NCBI GenBank assembly: GCA_012934845.2
Contig: WNNJ02002478.1
Span: forward strand, 119,443-183,442
Origin: Pomphorhynchus laevis
Lineage: Eukaryota; Acanthocephala; Palaeacanthocephala; Echinorhynchida; Pomphorhynchidae
Length of the DNA: 64,000 nucleotides
Reading direction: 5' to 3'
The notes beneath the pieces are model-generated. The model searched no databases, was not told the DNA's origin, and worked only from the letters and a program-made list of their open reading frames with translations. Within the stretch, counting starts at the first letter, position 1. Each line of letters begins with the position of its first letter. Shown piece after piece: positions 34,906 through 46,879 of this stretch. The position numbers were made by a program, and so were the translations under genes.

Positions 34906-35854
34906 TGAGATCTTAGACATTTTTTGGATTGTTTGACGCATAGCATTTTATTTTGTTCAAGAGATAATGTAAAGTTGTTGTTTACTTAAATGTTGTAAAT
35001 GTTCTAATCAGATGAGCTACTTTGAATTAAAGATCACGAATTACGTGTGAAATTCTAAACTGAAAATTCCTCGCATATAGAAAATTTTAATCAAACGACT
35101 TGAAGACATTGCTTAACTGACATTTTATAATTGTCCTGGGGGCTTTGTGTTTGCGGCATTAATGATTCTCTTTAAATTAATATTAAAGAAAAGATGCTCG
35201 TATATGTGGACTAATTGCACAAACTATAATTTTATACAGATTTTAATATTATGCCCTTTGTCAGTCATTTAATCTCGCCTCACATACACAATTCAGTTAA
35301 ATGGCGACTGGTCGTCCTTAATACTTTGTCGTTAATTTTTTCTCTTATCGTACATATGCAACATTGTGTTTATACTGAGCGAAAGGTGCTGTATCACAAA
35401 TATATATTTATATTTTTTATTTCATTCTGATCTTATATGTCTTGTTATAATTATCTTTGATGTCTTCTTGATATTGTAAAATTCGAAAAGACGTTTTGAT
35501 TTGCGAATGTTTTTGCGGCATTAAGGGTTCTCTTTAACTCACCAACAAAAAAATCCATCTTTATTTATAAAGATTTGGTTGTTGTAATACAAAACATGTC
35601 GAAAGTTAATTAATGATTAATTTAATCTTTTAATCGTATTAATGCAATTACGACCTTATTTGTTCTCTCGAAATTTCTCGGCCTAGATTAGAAGCTGAAA
35701 CACCATATATTATAATAGTTCTACTCAATTCCCCTGACTAATGTTCTTTTTATATCTAAATTTTAAGTAGATTGCTTTATAAAATAGTAGAGTTTGTGTA
35801 TATCCAGGAATAATTAGTTTTTTATTTTTTATATTTTCTGTTTGTATTTCAGAC
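34906..35854. other. Intergenic stretch between symplekin and CCT6
   Basis: 949 bp, AT-rich, both genes on the + strand. A short repeat TGCGGCATTAA(T/G)G(A/G)TTCTCTTTAA occurs at about 35152 and 35513. No canonical AATAAA directly after the symplekin stop. The last bases, a pyrimidine-rich run ending TTTGTATTTCAG, end two bases before the CCT6 start codon. Confidence 0.6.
35843..35854 (+). promoter_or_regulatory. Splice-acceptor-like site just before the CCT6 start codon
   Basis: TTTTCTGTTTGTATTTCAG|AC-ATG: a strong pyrimidine tract and AG only two bases from the ATG. This could be the acceptor of a 5'-UTR intron or of a trans-spliced leader. No donor can be tied to it from this window. Confidence 0.4.
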
Positions 35855-38800
35855 ATGTCAATTCTAAGTGCAGGTATTTCGAGTCTCAATCCTAAGGCAG
35901 AGTATGTACGTGCCCAGCAGTCGATGGCAATTAATTTCAGTGCTGCTAAAGGATTAATGGAAGTACTGCGAACAAGCTTTGGGCCATCGGGTACATATAA
36001 AATGTTGGTATCTGGGGCTGGTGAGATTAAAATTTCAAAGGACGGAAATGTACTTCTTGGGGAAATGCAAATACAGCATCCAACTGCTTCATTGATTGCC
36101 AGGGCTGCTACTGCTCAAGACAAAAGTACAGGCGATGGGACAATCTCCATTGTTTTGCTAATCGGAGAGCTGCTTAAACAGGCCGAGTTGTATATCGCTG
36201 AAGGCCTTCATCCTCGTGTATTACACTCTGGACTACACTCAATTAAACAGCAACTTGCTGAGATAGTTGACGAACTTAAAGTAGAAATTCCCCTAAACGG
36301 TCAATCGTTTCGTGCCGTTGTCGGCAGTTCACTTTCCACAAAGCTTAGCAAAAAGACTGCAGATTATTTCACTTCAATCATAGTTGATGCTATTATGTCA
36401 GTGCGTGTCGAGAATGAGAAAGATGTCGATTTGAATATGATTGAAATTATTGATATGATGCATCAAGGAGAAATGGAAAGTCGCCTTATTAAGGGTATCG
36501 TCCTTGACCACGGTGCTCGCCATCCTGATATGCCTCACCGTGCAGTCAATGCTTACATTCTAACATGCAATGTGTCAATGGAATTCGAAAAAACGTAAGC
36601 TTAGCGTTTTTCACTGTTGACAAAAATATATATAGTATTATTAAACAATTATAATTATCTATTTGGTTTGAAGATAGATATCACTAAAAACTGATAGTGC
36701 GCTATTATTTCATTGGCAATAAGCATCCTTCGTTAAAATAGTGGATCAGATAATGCGTACTGTTCAGCTAAATATATAATGTCTGATAAAATTTGCTTGA
36801 TTTATATATTTCCTTGATAACATTTTTATATCTAAATATTTTTACAAATGGATGATATAAGAACTTCTAATCTTACGGATTAATTAAATATGTGAATTAA
36901 ATGCAATTTTTATAAAGTTTGAGCCACTTATTCCAGGCTTTACATCCCCTATTAAAATATGTTTATATCTAAATATTTTTACAGATGGATGATATAAGAA
37001 CTTCTAGTCTTACCGATTAATGAAATATGTGAATTAAATGCAATTTTTATAAAGTTCATGCTTTACACACCCCTATTACAAGAACTTAATCTTATGGATT
37101 AGTTTTGTATTCAATGTAAAGTATAAATTTCGGCGTAATAATTAAATTAAAGTTAATTTTTTAAAAACCAAATTCCTCTATTTCCCATTGCGTTTTTGCA
37201 GACATAATTCTTTTTAAGCAATTATGTTATTGCAATTGTTTGTTAACAAACGCGTAAAGTAAAACTATTTCCTTTCAAAAGTTGAAGGATATTGTTGGAT
37301 CAGAAGGTCACGCTTTCGAAGCTACGAAGCAAGTGATAGTATATTCCAATACATGCACGTTAATCTGCTGATTCATTAAACACAATTTTGTTCAGTAAAA
37401 TGTGTTAAACAACTATTTTTATCATTGAATTGCAACGCGATGATTCTCACATTATAATGTTTTGGTATTCTTTTGGGAAACATCATAAGTGTTCTCTTGT
37501 CAATTTCTCGTATAATACCAAAAAAAAACTTACGATATGTGAATTCGATGTCGTTGCAATTCAGGCTTATTGCCGTTTATATATTTTTATTCACAAGTGC
37601 TTATTTTTAAATGTATTCATCAATTTAAACTCTATTAACGAAACAATTTCAAATTTTATATTAACAATATCTAAATATTCACAATTCAATTACAATATCC
37701 TTATAATTGTATCTATATTTGGAATTTAAATTTATAAATTAGTGTCACTACCTAAAGTAATCTCAATGTAACGCAAAATATGATATTTACATTCCATGGA
37801 CAAATATCGGCATATGCAAGGGTATCGGCATACGTAAAGATATCGTTATTGCGATAATGTGCTTTATATCATAATCTAATCAAATAAAATAATTTTATTA
37901 TACGATTAAACTTTTATTTTAATAATCTGATTTATTTATTAATCTAATTTATTTATTTTGCTTTGAATATTATTTTGCTTCCATAAAATAATATTTTATT
38001 GAAATGGTTTCAATTATATAATTCAAATTACCTTTTTCAATAAAATCAACATTAAAATATGATAATATTAAAAATTCTATACCGAAATTTATTACTTTAG
38101 TTTTGCTTAGTCATAATTTTTTTCGTCAGCGAATTTTGCGTTATTCAGAAACTAATTGCTCTATTAATTTGTTTATAAAGTTTAATTTATAATGTTTAAT
38201 TAATATAATTATTTTATTTAATAAAATAATATATTTATATCACTTTATATTTTTACTAAATAATGAATAAAAATTGATAACGTCGTGCTCATGTTAATGA
38301 CGTATTCTAGCATTTAAAATGAATTTTCATTTGATTTTATGTTTTGATTATTTTCAAATTTATTTTTGTGTGTTAATTTTGAGCGATAAAAATTATAATT
38401 TAAATTTTAAATAAAGATCAATGTTTATGTTTCGACTATTTTCAAATTTAAAATGTTTTTGTTAATGTTTTTAGCGAAGTAAATTCAGAGTTCTTCTACA
38501 AGAGCGCGGAAGATCGAGAGAAACTTGTTTCATCTGAACGCAAATTTATCTTAGATCGAGTACAGAAAGTTGTTGATCTTAAAAATAAACTATGCCCACC
38601 CGACAGTGACAAGAGCTTTGTGCTCATCAACCAAAAGGGAATTGATCCCTTTTCACTGGATTTGCTTGCTCGAAATAATATAATGGCCCTACGTCGAGCC
38701 AAGCGTAGAAACATGGAACGTTTGACAAAGGCATGCGGCGGAATAGCATTGAATTCGTTCGAACAATTAGATGAAAGTCATCTAGGATACGCTGGAGAGG

Positions 38801-40828
38801 TTTACGAACATGTGCTGGTGAGTAAAATCGAAATTCACAGGTTTCTCTTAAATCGCTTAATCTTCAAATTTGGTATTAGCTCACTTAATGAGCCAACTAA
38901 TATTGTCATAAGCTTTTAATTGGATTTAAGATTATCAAAATTATTATTACAGCAATTGAAGTTGTTTTAATAAGATAGTTTTATCAAAATTATAATTAGA
39001 TCAATTGAAGTTTGTTTAATTTAAACAAAAGCTCATGATAATTTCAATTATTTGTAACGGCCGCTCAATAAACTTAAAAATATTTGAGTTTATCGTGTTT
39101 TTGAAATATAATGTGATTATTTATGGATTGGAACAAAGTTAATACATTGATAAAGTCAATGATTAATTATTATGTAATCATTATTAATTATTAAATGATG
39201 AATTATAATTATTATGTGACTTGAGTCACTAATAAGGCGTTAATGGATTTCTTTATGTAATCAACTTTGTGTTTATTATATACCCATGATACTTGTAGAT
39301 ACTTGCAGAATAATCTCGTCAGAGAAACGACGTTAGTTTAAATAAATAACGATTTGTATTTAAGAATAACCACAAAATAAAAGAAAATCTCGTCTTGCCG
39401 ATTATCTATCGCTGCTATTCATCAATCGATTAAAAACGACATTTTTGTAACCTTAAAGCAATAGCTTACTCTAACGCAATTAAATTTCTACTTTTTAATC
39501 GATTGCTGCAAGCTTTTATTATAATGAAAGGTCTTCTTTAATTGTTTATCACTAAACCATATCTTAATTGAATTAATTTTCTATTAAAGGGGGAGGACAA
39601 GTTCACTTTTGTAGAAGGCTGTAAAAATCCGAAATCTGTGACAATATTAGTCAAAGGTCCGAGCAAACATACGATCACACAAATCAAAGATGCCCTAGAT
39701 GATGGGCTAATGGCGGCTAACAATCTTATTCAAGATGGTACGTAATTAAAAGTCTTTATGATCTTTTTGATTGCATAACATGAAAATTAGATTAAACTAA
39801 TAAATAGAGTAAGCATTTGATTAGTAAGCATTAAATTAAAAATAGATTAAACAAAGTTAAAAATGCATTTGTAAGATTTTTTATTTATATACTTTAGACC
39901 AGAGGTGACTAACTCATGGCGCATGCGTCACATGTGGCGAATTGGACGGTGCACGATATTGCATTATCTTGTTAATAAATACGGGATTTTTCTTATAAAG
40001 TTGTTAATAAAAATTTTCAGTTATTTTACGATTAAATCCAAAAGTTAATTAAACATTTACTTATTAACGAAAACAAAATTATATATTTTTCAACATTTTT
40101 GATTGAAAAGGGCAAATACTTGAAAAATGTGTGAGTTCTTGCAACAAAATATTGGCGTATTTGATATTTTCTGAAAGGGAAATTGGCGTTTCATCGAAAA
40201 GTATTGGTCACCTCTGCTCTAGATAATCAAATTTCATCAGAGGAAATATGTTGTCTAAATTGCAAGTTGGGTCGAGGAATAGGGACTGAAACCTTATAAC
40301 ATAGTAGTTAACTTTAATGACATATAATGCTTATTATACATCGTAAATTCATAAAAATTGATTTTTATTTTAAATTTTAATATTTTCAATCTTAAAACGT
40401 TCACAATTTGAATTCGTAAAGTATTAAATTTTCTTGACGATTGAAATTAACTTCGATATAAACCTGAAAGAACCATGCAACTCCTAGACGACAACTTTAG
40501 CATCGAAATTATAGTGTACTCAGCGACACTTATCAGTAGAATAAAATACAAACTGGGTAAATGTTGCCAACTTATGAGTGTTGCCGATAACTCAAAAATT
40601 TCAATGCTTAAGTGGAGTATGAAGTGATATGAATCCTGCTGTTCGTTGATCGAAGCCAGTTTCGATCAGTAACTACATTGAAGTTATATATATAGAAGTG
40701 ACAGAAGTGACATTGTGATTGAAAGTCGTGAATCGAAGTCCAGTCTATCAAGCAACACCATTTAGTATAAATGCCGTATTTCGTAAGAAATCCTGGACCG
40801 TTGTTTACTCAGCACATCCGTGCACTAC

Positions 40829-40884
<56 letters not shown>

Positions 40885-43569
40885 AAAAGTCTAAAATAAA
40901 AACACACTTTCAATTTCTGCAATACTGTCTTGACAATAACGTCACTCCACGTGGAATCAAGATACAAAAAGAGATTCAAGCGAATCTTGGTGTCCTTCCT
41001 GCACATGTCAACAAGCGCATTAACGAGCAATGGCAAAGAATTATAAAGCACGCTGAAACAGAATTAACACGAACACTTCGAAACTTATTTGGTTATATGT
41101 ATAATACGGATCGATTTAACATTAACGAAAAAGAATATAAATATTGGATTAAAAACAAATGTAAAAAGTTAAAAATCATAACTGGTAAAGAAGTATATCC
41201 GATCGAATTATATAATCTAGAATATCATCCGAACAGAAGGTTTAGGAATAAAAGAAGAAAGTTAAAAAACAACACAATCTCTACCAGCATAGTAGAGAAT
41301 ATCTCAAATATAGATATCCCAGAAGAACAAATAAACCTACTAGAGCTAGGATTAAAATTTATACCCTCTGTTAGAGAGTTCAACAGACAATATTTCGTAC
41401 GAGCGATCAAGAAAACTAGTGTCGGAATACACAAAGATATAGAAAATTCAGAATTAAGACATCTGACAATCAATCAATACATGAATAAACCTGACATTCG
41501 AAAATTGATTTATATGAAACCCAATGTGAAGAGAGAATATAATATGAATCCTTCATTAATGAAAGGAATTACGCAATTAAAGAAAAATACAGAAATTGTA
41601 ATAAAACAAGCGGACAAAGGTGGGAAAGTTGTAATATGGGGTAAAGCGGACTACATACATGAGGCAGAAAGGCAATTAAATACTGATACATATAAAGAGC
41701 TGATCAATGAAGATTATAAAGACACGATAATGAATGCAATTAACAAAAGCAATAATATTTTACAACATGATAAAGCAATGACTGTCAAAAACCCACTTCC
41801 TGGTAGATTCTATCTCCTACCCAAGTTACACAAAAATAGTGTACCGGTACCTGGAAGACCGATTGTTAGTAACTGCAATACATGGAGTGAAAACATATCT
41901 AAATACATCAGTAAACAACTACAACCATTACTTGATCATGTCCAATCACATATTAGGAGCACCGATGATTTTCTTCGGAAATTACAAAACAATGAACTAA
42001 CAATACATAAACACTCAATATTTGCAACGCTTGATGTAGAGTCGCTATATACATCAATCGACACAATGAAGGGAATTGATGCAATAAAGGAAAGAATGGT
42101 TCAAAGGGATTATGAACAAAATGAAATTGACAAAACTGGAGCACTTCTCGAACTAGTACTCAGAAACAACTGTTTTGAATTTAACGATAGATTATTTATA
42201 CAAAAGAACGGGACTGCAATGGGTACATCGGTAGCGCCCGTATACGCCAACCTATATGTAGCTGAGATTGAGGAGCAGTATCTAAAAACTCGAAGACTTA
42301 AACCTCAAGTTTGGTTTAGATACATCGACGACATCTTAATAGTTTGGCCATACAACATTGAAAGCTTACAAGAACTTGTAGCAGATCTAAATCGTTTTAG
42401 TGAACTAAAATTAACATTGGCCTTACCAGAAAGCAACGGAAATACGAACTTTTTAGATACAACTATTTACAGAGATGAGCGCAGAAGGATTCAAACAACT
42501 CTGTATGAAAAGGAATCAAACGTGGCATCATATGTGCACGCTAGCAGCTTTCATCCACCAAAAACAAAAAGAACATTGATATACAATGAATTTATCCGCA
42601 GAAGGAAAATATGCAGCGAGAAATCACAATTTGAATCAAGTAGTAAAATATTGATGGACCAATTAAAAAATAGGGGATATTCTCATAGGCAGTGCCTAAC
42701 ACAGTACAACAGAGTTAGAAAAATGAACAGATCAATTTTGCTGAAAAACCACAAAGAGGAAGCCTGCTCGGAGGACAATAAAAATATTAATTGTATTCTA
42801 GAGTATAACGCAGCATTTGAAAATATTAACAAATTACTAAACACAAACAAAGATCGAAATTTGACCAGCCTAAACAGAGTTAAGGTGTATTTTAAAAACA
42901 ACAAAAACATTAAAAGTCAAATTGTACATTCAAAAATTAAAAATATGACAGAAGCGACGAAAAGTATGGGTAGCTCAGCTCCATGTAAAGATAAAAGATG
43001 TAAATGTTGTGCGGATATAGTGAATGTTACAAACATATTTAAGAGTCAACACACCGGGTTAAGGTACAAAACAAGAGGTAACCATACTTGTAAATCAAAG
43101 AATATAATATATTTATCAACATGCAATGATTGTCAAAAACAGTATATCGGAGAGAGCGGTAGACAATTAAACTTGAGAATGAACAATAGACGTGCTGATA
43201 TTCTAAAGAACAAAATAGGATTTGATGGAGTGGTTAATCACAAAATTGAGTTTCCAAATCATATATTATCAACGCAAATTATACAAGGAGGGTTTAAAAA
43301 TATCTATGAAAGGAAACAAACGGAGCAATATTGGATAGGACAAATCATGAGTGATAAAATGCTAAATAAGTATCATGAATATCATGTACCATGATAATTG
43401 GAATTTTGGTATGTGATTGATATACGCTGAATTCTTTCATGTCGGAATCAAGATATATACTGCAGAAAATATCTAGTGTAATCACCTGAAGAAGAAATTT
43501 TTCGAAACGCGTTGTGTTAATAAATTAGAAGTTTTTGTTCTCTGGATTAATTAACTGATAATTAAACAG

Positions 43570-43645
<76 letters not shown>

Positions 43646-45115
43646 CTGAAAGGGAAATTTGTGCTTCATCGAAAAGTGTTGGTCACCTCTGCTTTAGACA
43701 TTATGAGTTTAAAGCAGTCATCACCATTATAGTTTAAAAATTGTATTAATTTAATTACATTGCAGGTGCATTACAGTACCTGCACATGTAGTGTTGTGTT
43801 GTCATTCGCAATTTCATCCTTCAACATTATTTGGATTGGTTCGTGAGTCGTGCCTTCATCCTTCAAAGATGATAACTCTGATAGTATATAGATTTTAAAT
43901 AGGAAGTAATATGATATTATTTTTAACGGTCAATTTAATTGTGGGCAGACCCGAATTGACCTTTTTAGTGGACATTTGCAAAAAGCGTTAAAGATACTGA
44001 ATGAAAGGCGATTCCATAAAATGAAATGTTGTCTTATTTTTAATATTTTATGTTGAAACACAATAAACATTAGTAATAAATTAATTAAATATTAATTAAT
44101 TTATAAAAAATAATAAATTATTATAAAATAAATTAGTGATTTATTTAAATTAAAATAATATTAATTAGATTAATAAATTAATAATTAAAATTTATTGTTG
44201 TGGAAGCTCACCACATAAGTCGTAAATGGAATGTTTATATTGAACATCAACTCTGTCTTTACAATTTTCAAAGTCCGAAATGCATTAATAAATTTACAAA
44301 ATTTGGCTAAAAATGAAATGATTTTTTTATTAAAATTATATTTGATGTGAATATGAGATGTCATCAGGGAAAAATCATTGCTATATATTTAACGCCGATA
44401 GCTAGAATTTTAATTACAAAAATTTAAAGATAAAATTTCAGGCGAAATATTATGAGATGCTTGCTGTAGTTTCCGTATCGAATGAAAAAAGTGTGTTTTT
44501 ACGTGATTGCATAAAGTAACGATTTTTATGTTTGTTAATATAAAATCTATTCACTTTGGATGTTATAAAGTGTGCAAAATAAATTTGGTAAAATCAAAAT
44601 TTAGATTTTAAGTTGGGATTAAATGTTTCTTAATTAATTTGTGAATTGAATCAATTAATGTTTTAAGGTTGCATATTACCTGGTGCTGGAGCCTTCGAAA
44701 TCGCATGTAGTGCAAAGCTCTTAAAATACAAGGAATCTGTACGAGGGCGCAATCGTCTTGCTGTACAGTCTTTTGCTGATGCCTTGCTTATCATCCCTAA
44801 GATACTGGCGTCTAATGCGGGACTTGATCCTCAAGAAGTGGTCGTTAAATTGCAAGAGGAGTACTCTAAAAGCGGTGTACCGGTTGGACTAGATTTGAAA
44901 ACAGGTAAATTATATATTGTTTGATAATGAACATAATTTGTGATTTATTTTCAGGTTGTCCAATAAACCCATTAGATTTTGGTATATACGATGGATACTC
45001 AGTCAAGAAGAATATTCTAAATTCAGCACATGCAATTGCATCCAGTTTGCTATTAGTGGATGAAATTCTTAGGGCTGGTATATCTCTTAGAGGTTCCGGA
45101 GGAATAGAAAGATAA
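35855..45115 (+). CDS. CCT6: T-complex protein 1 subunit zeta (CCT6), five exons
   Basis: Subunit of the cytosolic group II chaperonin TRiC/CCT, which folds actin, tubulin and other proteins with ATP. Exons: 35855-36594, 38475-38817, 39590-39737, 44668-44904, 44955-45115; all junctions are GT-AG and keep frame, giving 542 residues, close to the 531 of the human protein. The equatorial ATP site shows [15 protein letters not shown] and G-D-G-T-I-S (the last usually G-D-G-T-T-S). The apical part holds [10 protein letters not shown]; later segments are [28 protein letters not shown] and V-D-E-I-L-R-A-G. Intron 39738-44667 carries a Penelope-like element bracketed by hAT-type ends; intron 36595-38474 has a 137-bp duplication. 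A polyadenylation signal lies at 45195. Confidence 0.97.
36825..37060. repeat. 137-bp tandem duplication in CCT6 intron 1
   Basis: TTTATATCTAAATATTTTTACA at 36825 recurs at 36962, each followed by GATGGATGATATAAGAACTTC and TGAATTAAATGCAATTTTTAT. A third partial echo (AGAACTTAATCTTATGGATTA) lies at 37080. Confidence 0.8.
37427..37562. repeat. Short inverted-repeat element, GAATTGCAACG ends
   Basis: Ends GAATTGCAACGCGATGATTC and its imperfect complement GACATCG-type right arm finishing GTTGCAATTC; inner arms TTTTGGTATT/AATACCAAAA. About 136 bp, MITE-like. The frame at 37430-37729 is fortuitous. Confidence 0.7.
39900..40216. mobile_element. Non-autonomous hAT-type element (MITE) with CAGAGGTGAC ends
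   Basis: Left end CAGAGGTGACTAAC and right end TTGGTCACCTCTG are terminal inverted repeats of hAT form. Eight-base flanks are CTTTAGAC (39892-39899) and CTCTAGAT (40217-40224), six of eight matching. Internal sequence is non-coding. A second right end of the same family lies at 43642-43691. Confidence 0.75.
40719..43394 (+). CDS. Penelope-like reverse transcriptase with C-terminal GIY-YIG endonuclease
   Basis: 891 codons. The first 50 or so include an artificial (IY)n run from the (TA)n tract, so the real N-terminus is probably within or after it (the next Met is at about residue 127). RT motifs: [10 protein letters not shown] (about 363), [10 protein letters not shown] (about 380), [10 protein letters not shown] (palm A), [16 protein letters not shown] (palm B), [11 protein letters not shown] (catalytic). 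Near the C-terminus come a cysteine cluster [10 protein letters not shown], then [12 protein letters not shown] and Q-Y-I-G-E-S-G-R, the GIY-YIG nuclease core, ending with E-Q-Y-W-I-G-Q. Such elements prime reverse transcription at the nick made by the GIY-YIG domain. It is distinct from the AT-rich fragments at 23-26 kb. Confidence 0.92.
40831..40882. repeat. (TA)n microsatellite, left border of Penelope-like element
   Basis: About 52 bp of TA repeats; read through in frame by the ORF as (I-Y)n. Confidence 0.95.
40883..43570 (+). mobile_element. Penelope-like element with a single long ORF, flanked by (TA)n tracts
   Basis: Lies in CCT6 intron 4, sense to the gene. (TA)n tracts border it on both sides (40831-40882 and 43571-43642). 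The coding part is uninterrupted to 43394, followed by about 175 bp containing a hammerhead-like CTGAAGA...GAAAC motif at 43483-43516. No long terminal repeats are seen. About 400 bp to the left of the first (TA)n tract (40440-40830) is not repetitive elsewhere in the window and could be part of its 5' region. The clean ORF suggests recent insertion. Confidence 0.85.
43483..43516 (+). ncRNA. Hammerhead-ribozyme-like motif in Penelope-like 3' end
   Basis: CAC-CTGAAGA-AGAAATTTTTC-GAAA-CGCG-TT-GTG: a CTGANGA core, a weak AT-rich stem II, the GAAA core, a one-base-pair stem III with a two-base loop (C-GC-G), and a short CAC/GTG stem I around a UU site. Penelope-like elements are known to carry such minimal hammerheads. 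An extra A at the base of stem II weakens the fit, so activity is uncertain. Confidence 0.4.
43571..43642. repeat. (TA)n microsatellite, right border of Penelope-like element
   Basis: About 72 bp of TA repeats between the element's 3' end and a hAT-type end. Confidence 0.95.
43642..43691. mobile_element. Right end of a hAT-type element, flanked by CTTTAGAC
   Basis: TGTCTGAAAGGGAAATTTG then TTCATCGAAAAGTG and TTGGTCACCTCTG, about 90 percent the same as 40168-40216. The next eight bases (43692-43699) are CTTTAGAC, identical to the eight before the left end at 39900. Confidence 0.8.
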
Positions 45116-45194
45116 TATAGACATGGATGATCTAGACTTAAGTTAAACACCGATCTTGTGACATCTTAATCGTTTTGGGGTTTTGTGTTCGAAC

Positions 45195-45200
45195 AATAAA
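45195..45200 (+). terminator. Polyadenylation signal AATAAA of CCT6
   Basis: AATAAA 80 bases after the CCT6 stop codon, followed by a GT/T-rich stretch, as expected for 3'-end formation. Confidence 0.6.
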
Positions 45201-45835
45201 ATGATTGTGTTTCTGCATTTTTAAAATTTTACAAATCCAACAAAAAAAGTACATATTTATTAGTTCTTGACTGCTTTAATATTCATGCAGAATAGTTGCT
45301 CGATTTTATATTTATAATTATATAGATTTTATATTTATAATTGTATACAAAATCCTTAAAAGTAAGTATCAAATTGAATACTACAGAGTATTCAATTATA
45401 CACTTTCCTTAAAACAAGGGGCATATCCCCTTCTATAAATTGGAGTAATTAAATCTTAATCAAACAGTAGAGTCTAAAATGTTAAATGTTAAACATTTTG
45501 CGTCTTAAATAATTAAATATTTAATTTACAATTTCGCAATTCCCAACGTAATATTTAGTTGAACAATCCAACTAAATATTCATTCGGATTGTATTTTAAT
45601 TCTATGGATTAAAGAAGCTAAATCTCAATAAATTTCATAAAATTTTTGAGTAACTAAAATAAATGAAAAATTATTTTAAAACTCTTAAAACATTTCTCAG
45701 TAAAACTAAACTGAATTTAAGAAACAAAGCTCTTGTATAAGAGCTTCTTCGGGACATAAATATTATTACTTAAAATATTTACGTTTATATGTTTATAAGT
45801 TAAGATTATTAGTAAAATGCAAATATATGTTTAAA

Positions 45836-46395
45836 AAACATCTTTTCGATTGTTGGAATGTTCGCGTAGAACGTTACTAAATCAACAACAAGAAATCATT
45901 TTCTTTGTTCCAGTAAAGCTATCTAAAAGATAGTGTTTATAATCCAGAATATTGATGAACTGATTTATACATAATATACCATGTTTTCTAATAAATATGT
46001 GTTTTAATAGTTTCTGTTAAGGTCGATACCGATTTCTAGTATTGTATATTATTCCGTAGATAAATACATTACCAAAAATTTATTTAGTTCAATTAATGAA
46101 GTTTTAGTTATTTAGTTTTTAAATAAATTTAAAAATGGACAATTTTCAAATTGAAAATATCGATATTATTACTAATGATATCGCGGTAGATAATCCTATT
46201 ATCAATATACTTTTTACTCCTTCTCCTAAATCAAATATTAAGTTTATTTGTTTAAATTTTGACACAGAATCAATAAAATACAAATTTATGTTTAATAAAC
46301 ATCTTTTCGATTGTTGGAATGTTCGTTTAGAACTTTACTAAAACGAACGACAGTGTAAATTGTTATTGTAGTTTTGTCACTTAATTTCAAACTAT
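45836..46395 (+). repeat. Copy 2 of the small-ORF repeat unit, preceded by the end of a further copy
   Basis: 45836-45885 (CATCTTTTCGATTGTTGGAA and on) matches the end of the unit, and the next unit starts at once (TTCTTTGTTCCAGTAAAGC), so units lie head to tail. The unit 45915-46395 matches 20751-20933 plus 21645-21945 with few changes and without the GC-rich insert. The stretch 45201-45835 to the left is AT-rich and shows nothing recognisable. Confidence 0.8.
46135..46341 (+). CDS. Hypothetical 68-aa protein of a dispersed repeat
   Basis: Starts [20 protein letters not shown] and ends W-N-V-R-L-E-L-Y. I do not recognise it. It is acidic at the start, has no signal peptide, membrane segment or cysteine cluster, and ends in a short aromatic/charged stretch. 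The same sequence begins at 21685 in the other copy but is frameshifted there, and the last codons recur at 45836-45880. Whether it is translated is unknown; it may be the remnant of a longer transposon protein. Confidence 0.35.
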   Translation: MDNFQIENIDIITNDIAVDNPIINILFTPSPKSNIKFICLNFDTESIKYKFMFNKHLFDCWNVRLELY

Positions 46396-46879
46396 AGCAG
46401 TCGAAGTTTATTCAAAAACTTTATATATAATCCTGTTTTTATTAAAAACTAATATTTGTATGAATTTAAAAATAATATTTGTCTTAAAATACTAATATAA
46501 ATATAAATATAATATTATAATATTATAAATATAAATTATTAAAATAATATAAGTTAAGATTATTAATTTATTCATTGCGATTTATAAGTTATCCAATCAC
46601 TATTTTCAACGAGATCGATAGGTCGCAGTTTTCAATTTCCTTAATTCAACTCAGATGATCATCAACTACGAAAAATTGAGCGTATTATGGCTGACTTCCC
46701 CTCAAAGTGGTATTTATTTCTCCCAGTGTTTCGTTTGATGAAACAATCTTTCTCTTTTAACCATTGTTCGCTAAACGGTTCGTTCTTGCTCTTGTATTCT
46801 CCGTGACCTTCGATTTTATCGTAGAATAGTTAATCTTCACATGTGCGAACAACGTATTTTCTCACTTCTCTTACAGCAA

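Noticed and set aside
37430-37729. 99-codon frame in CCT6 intron 1 as a gene
   Set aside because: It starts within a short inverted-repeat element and has no recognisable protein pattern.
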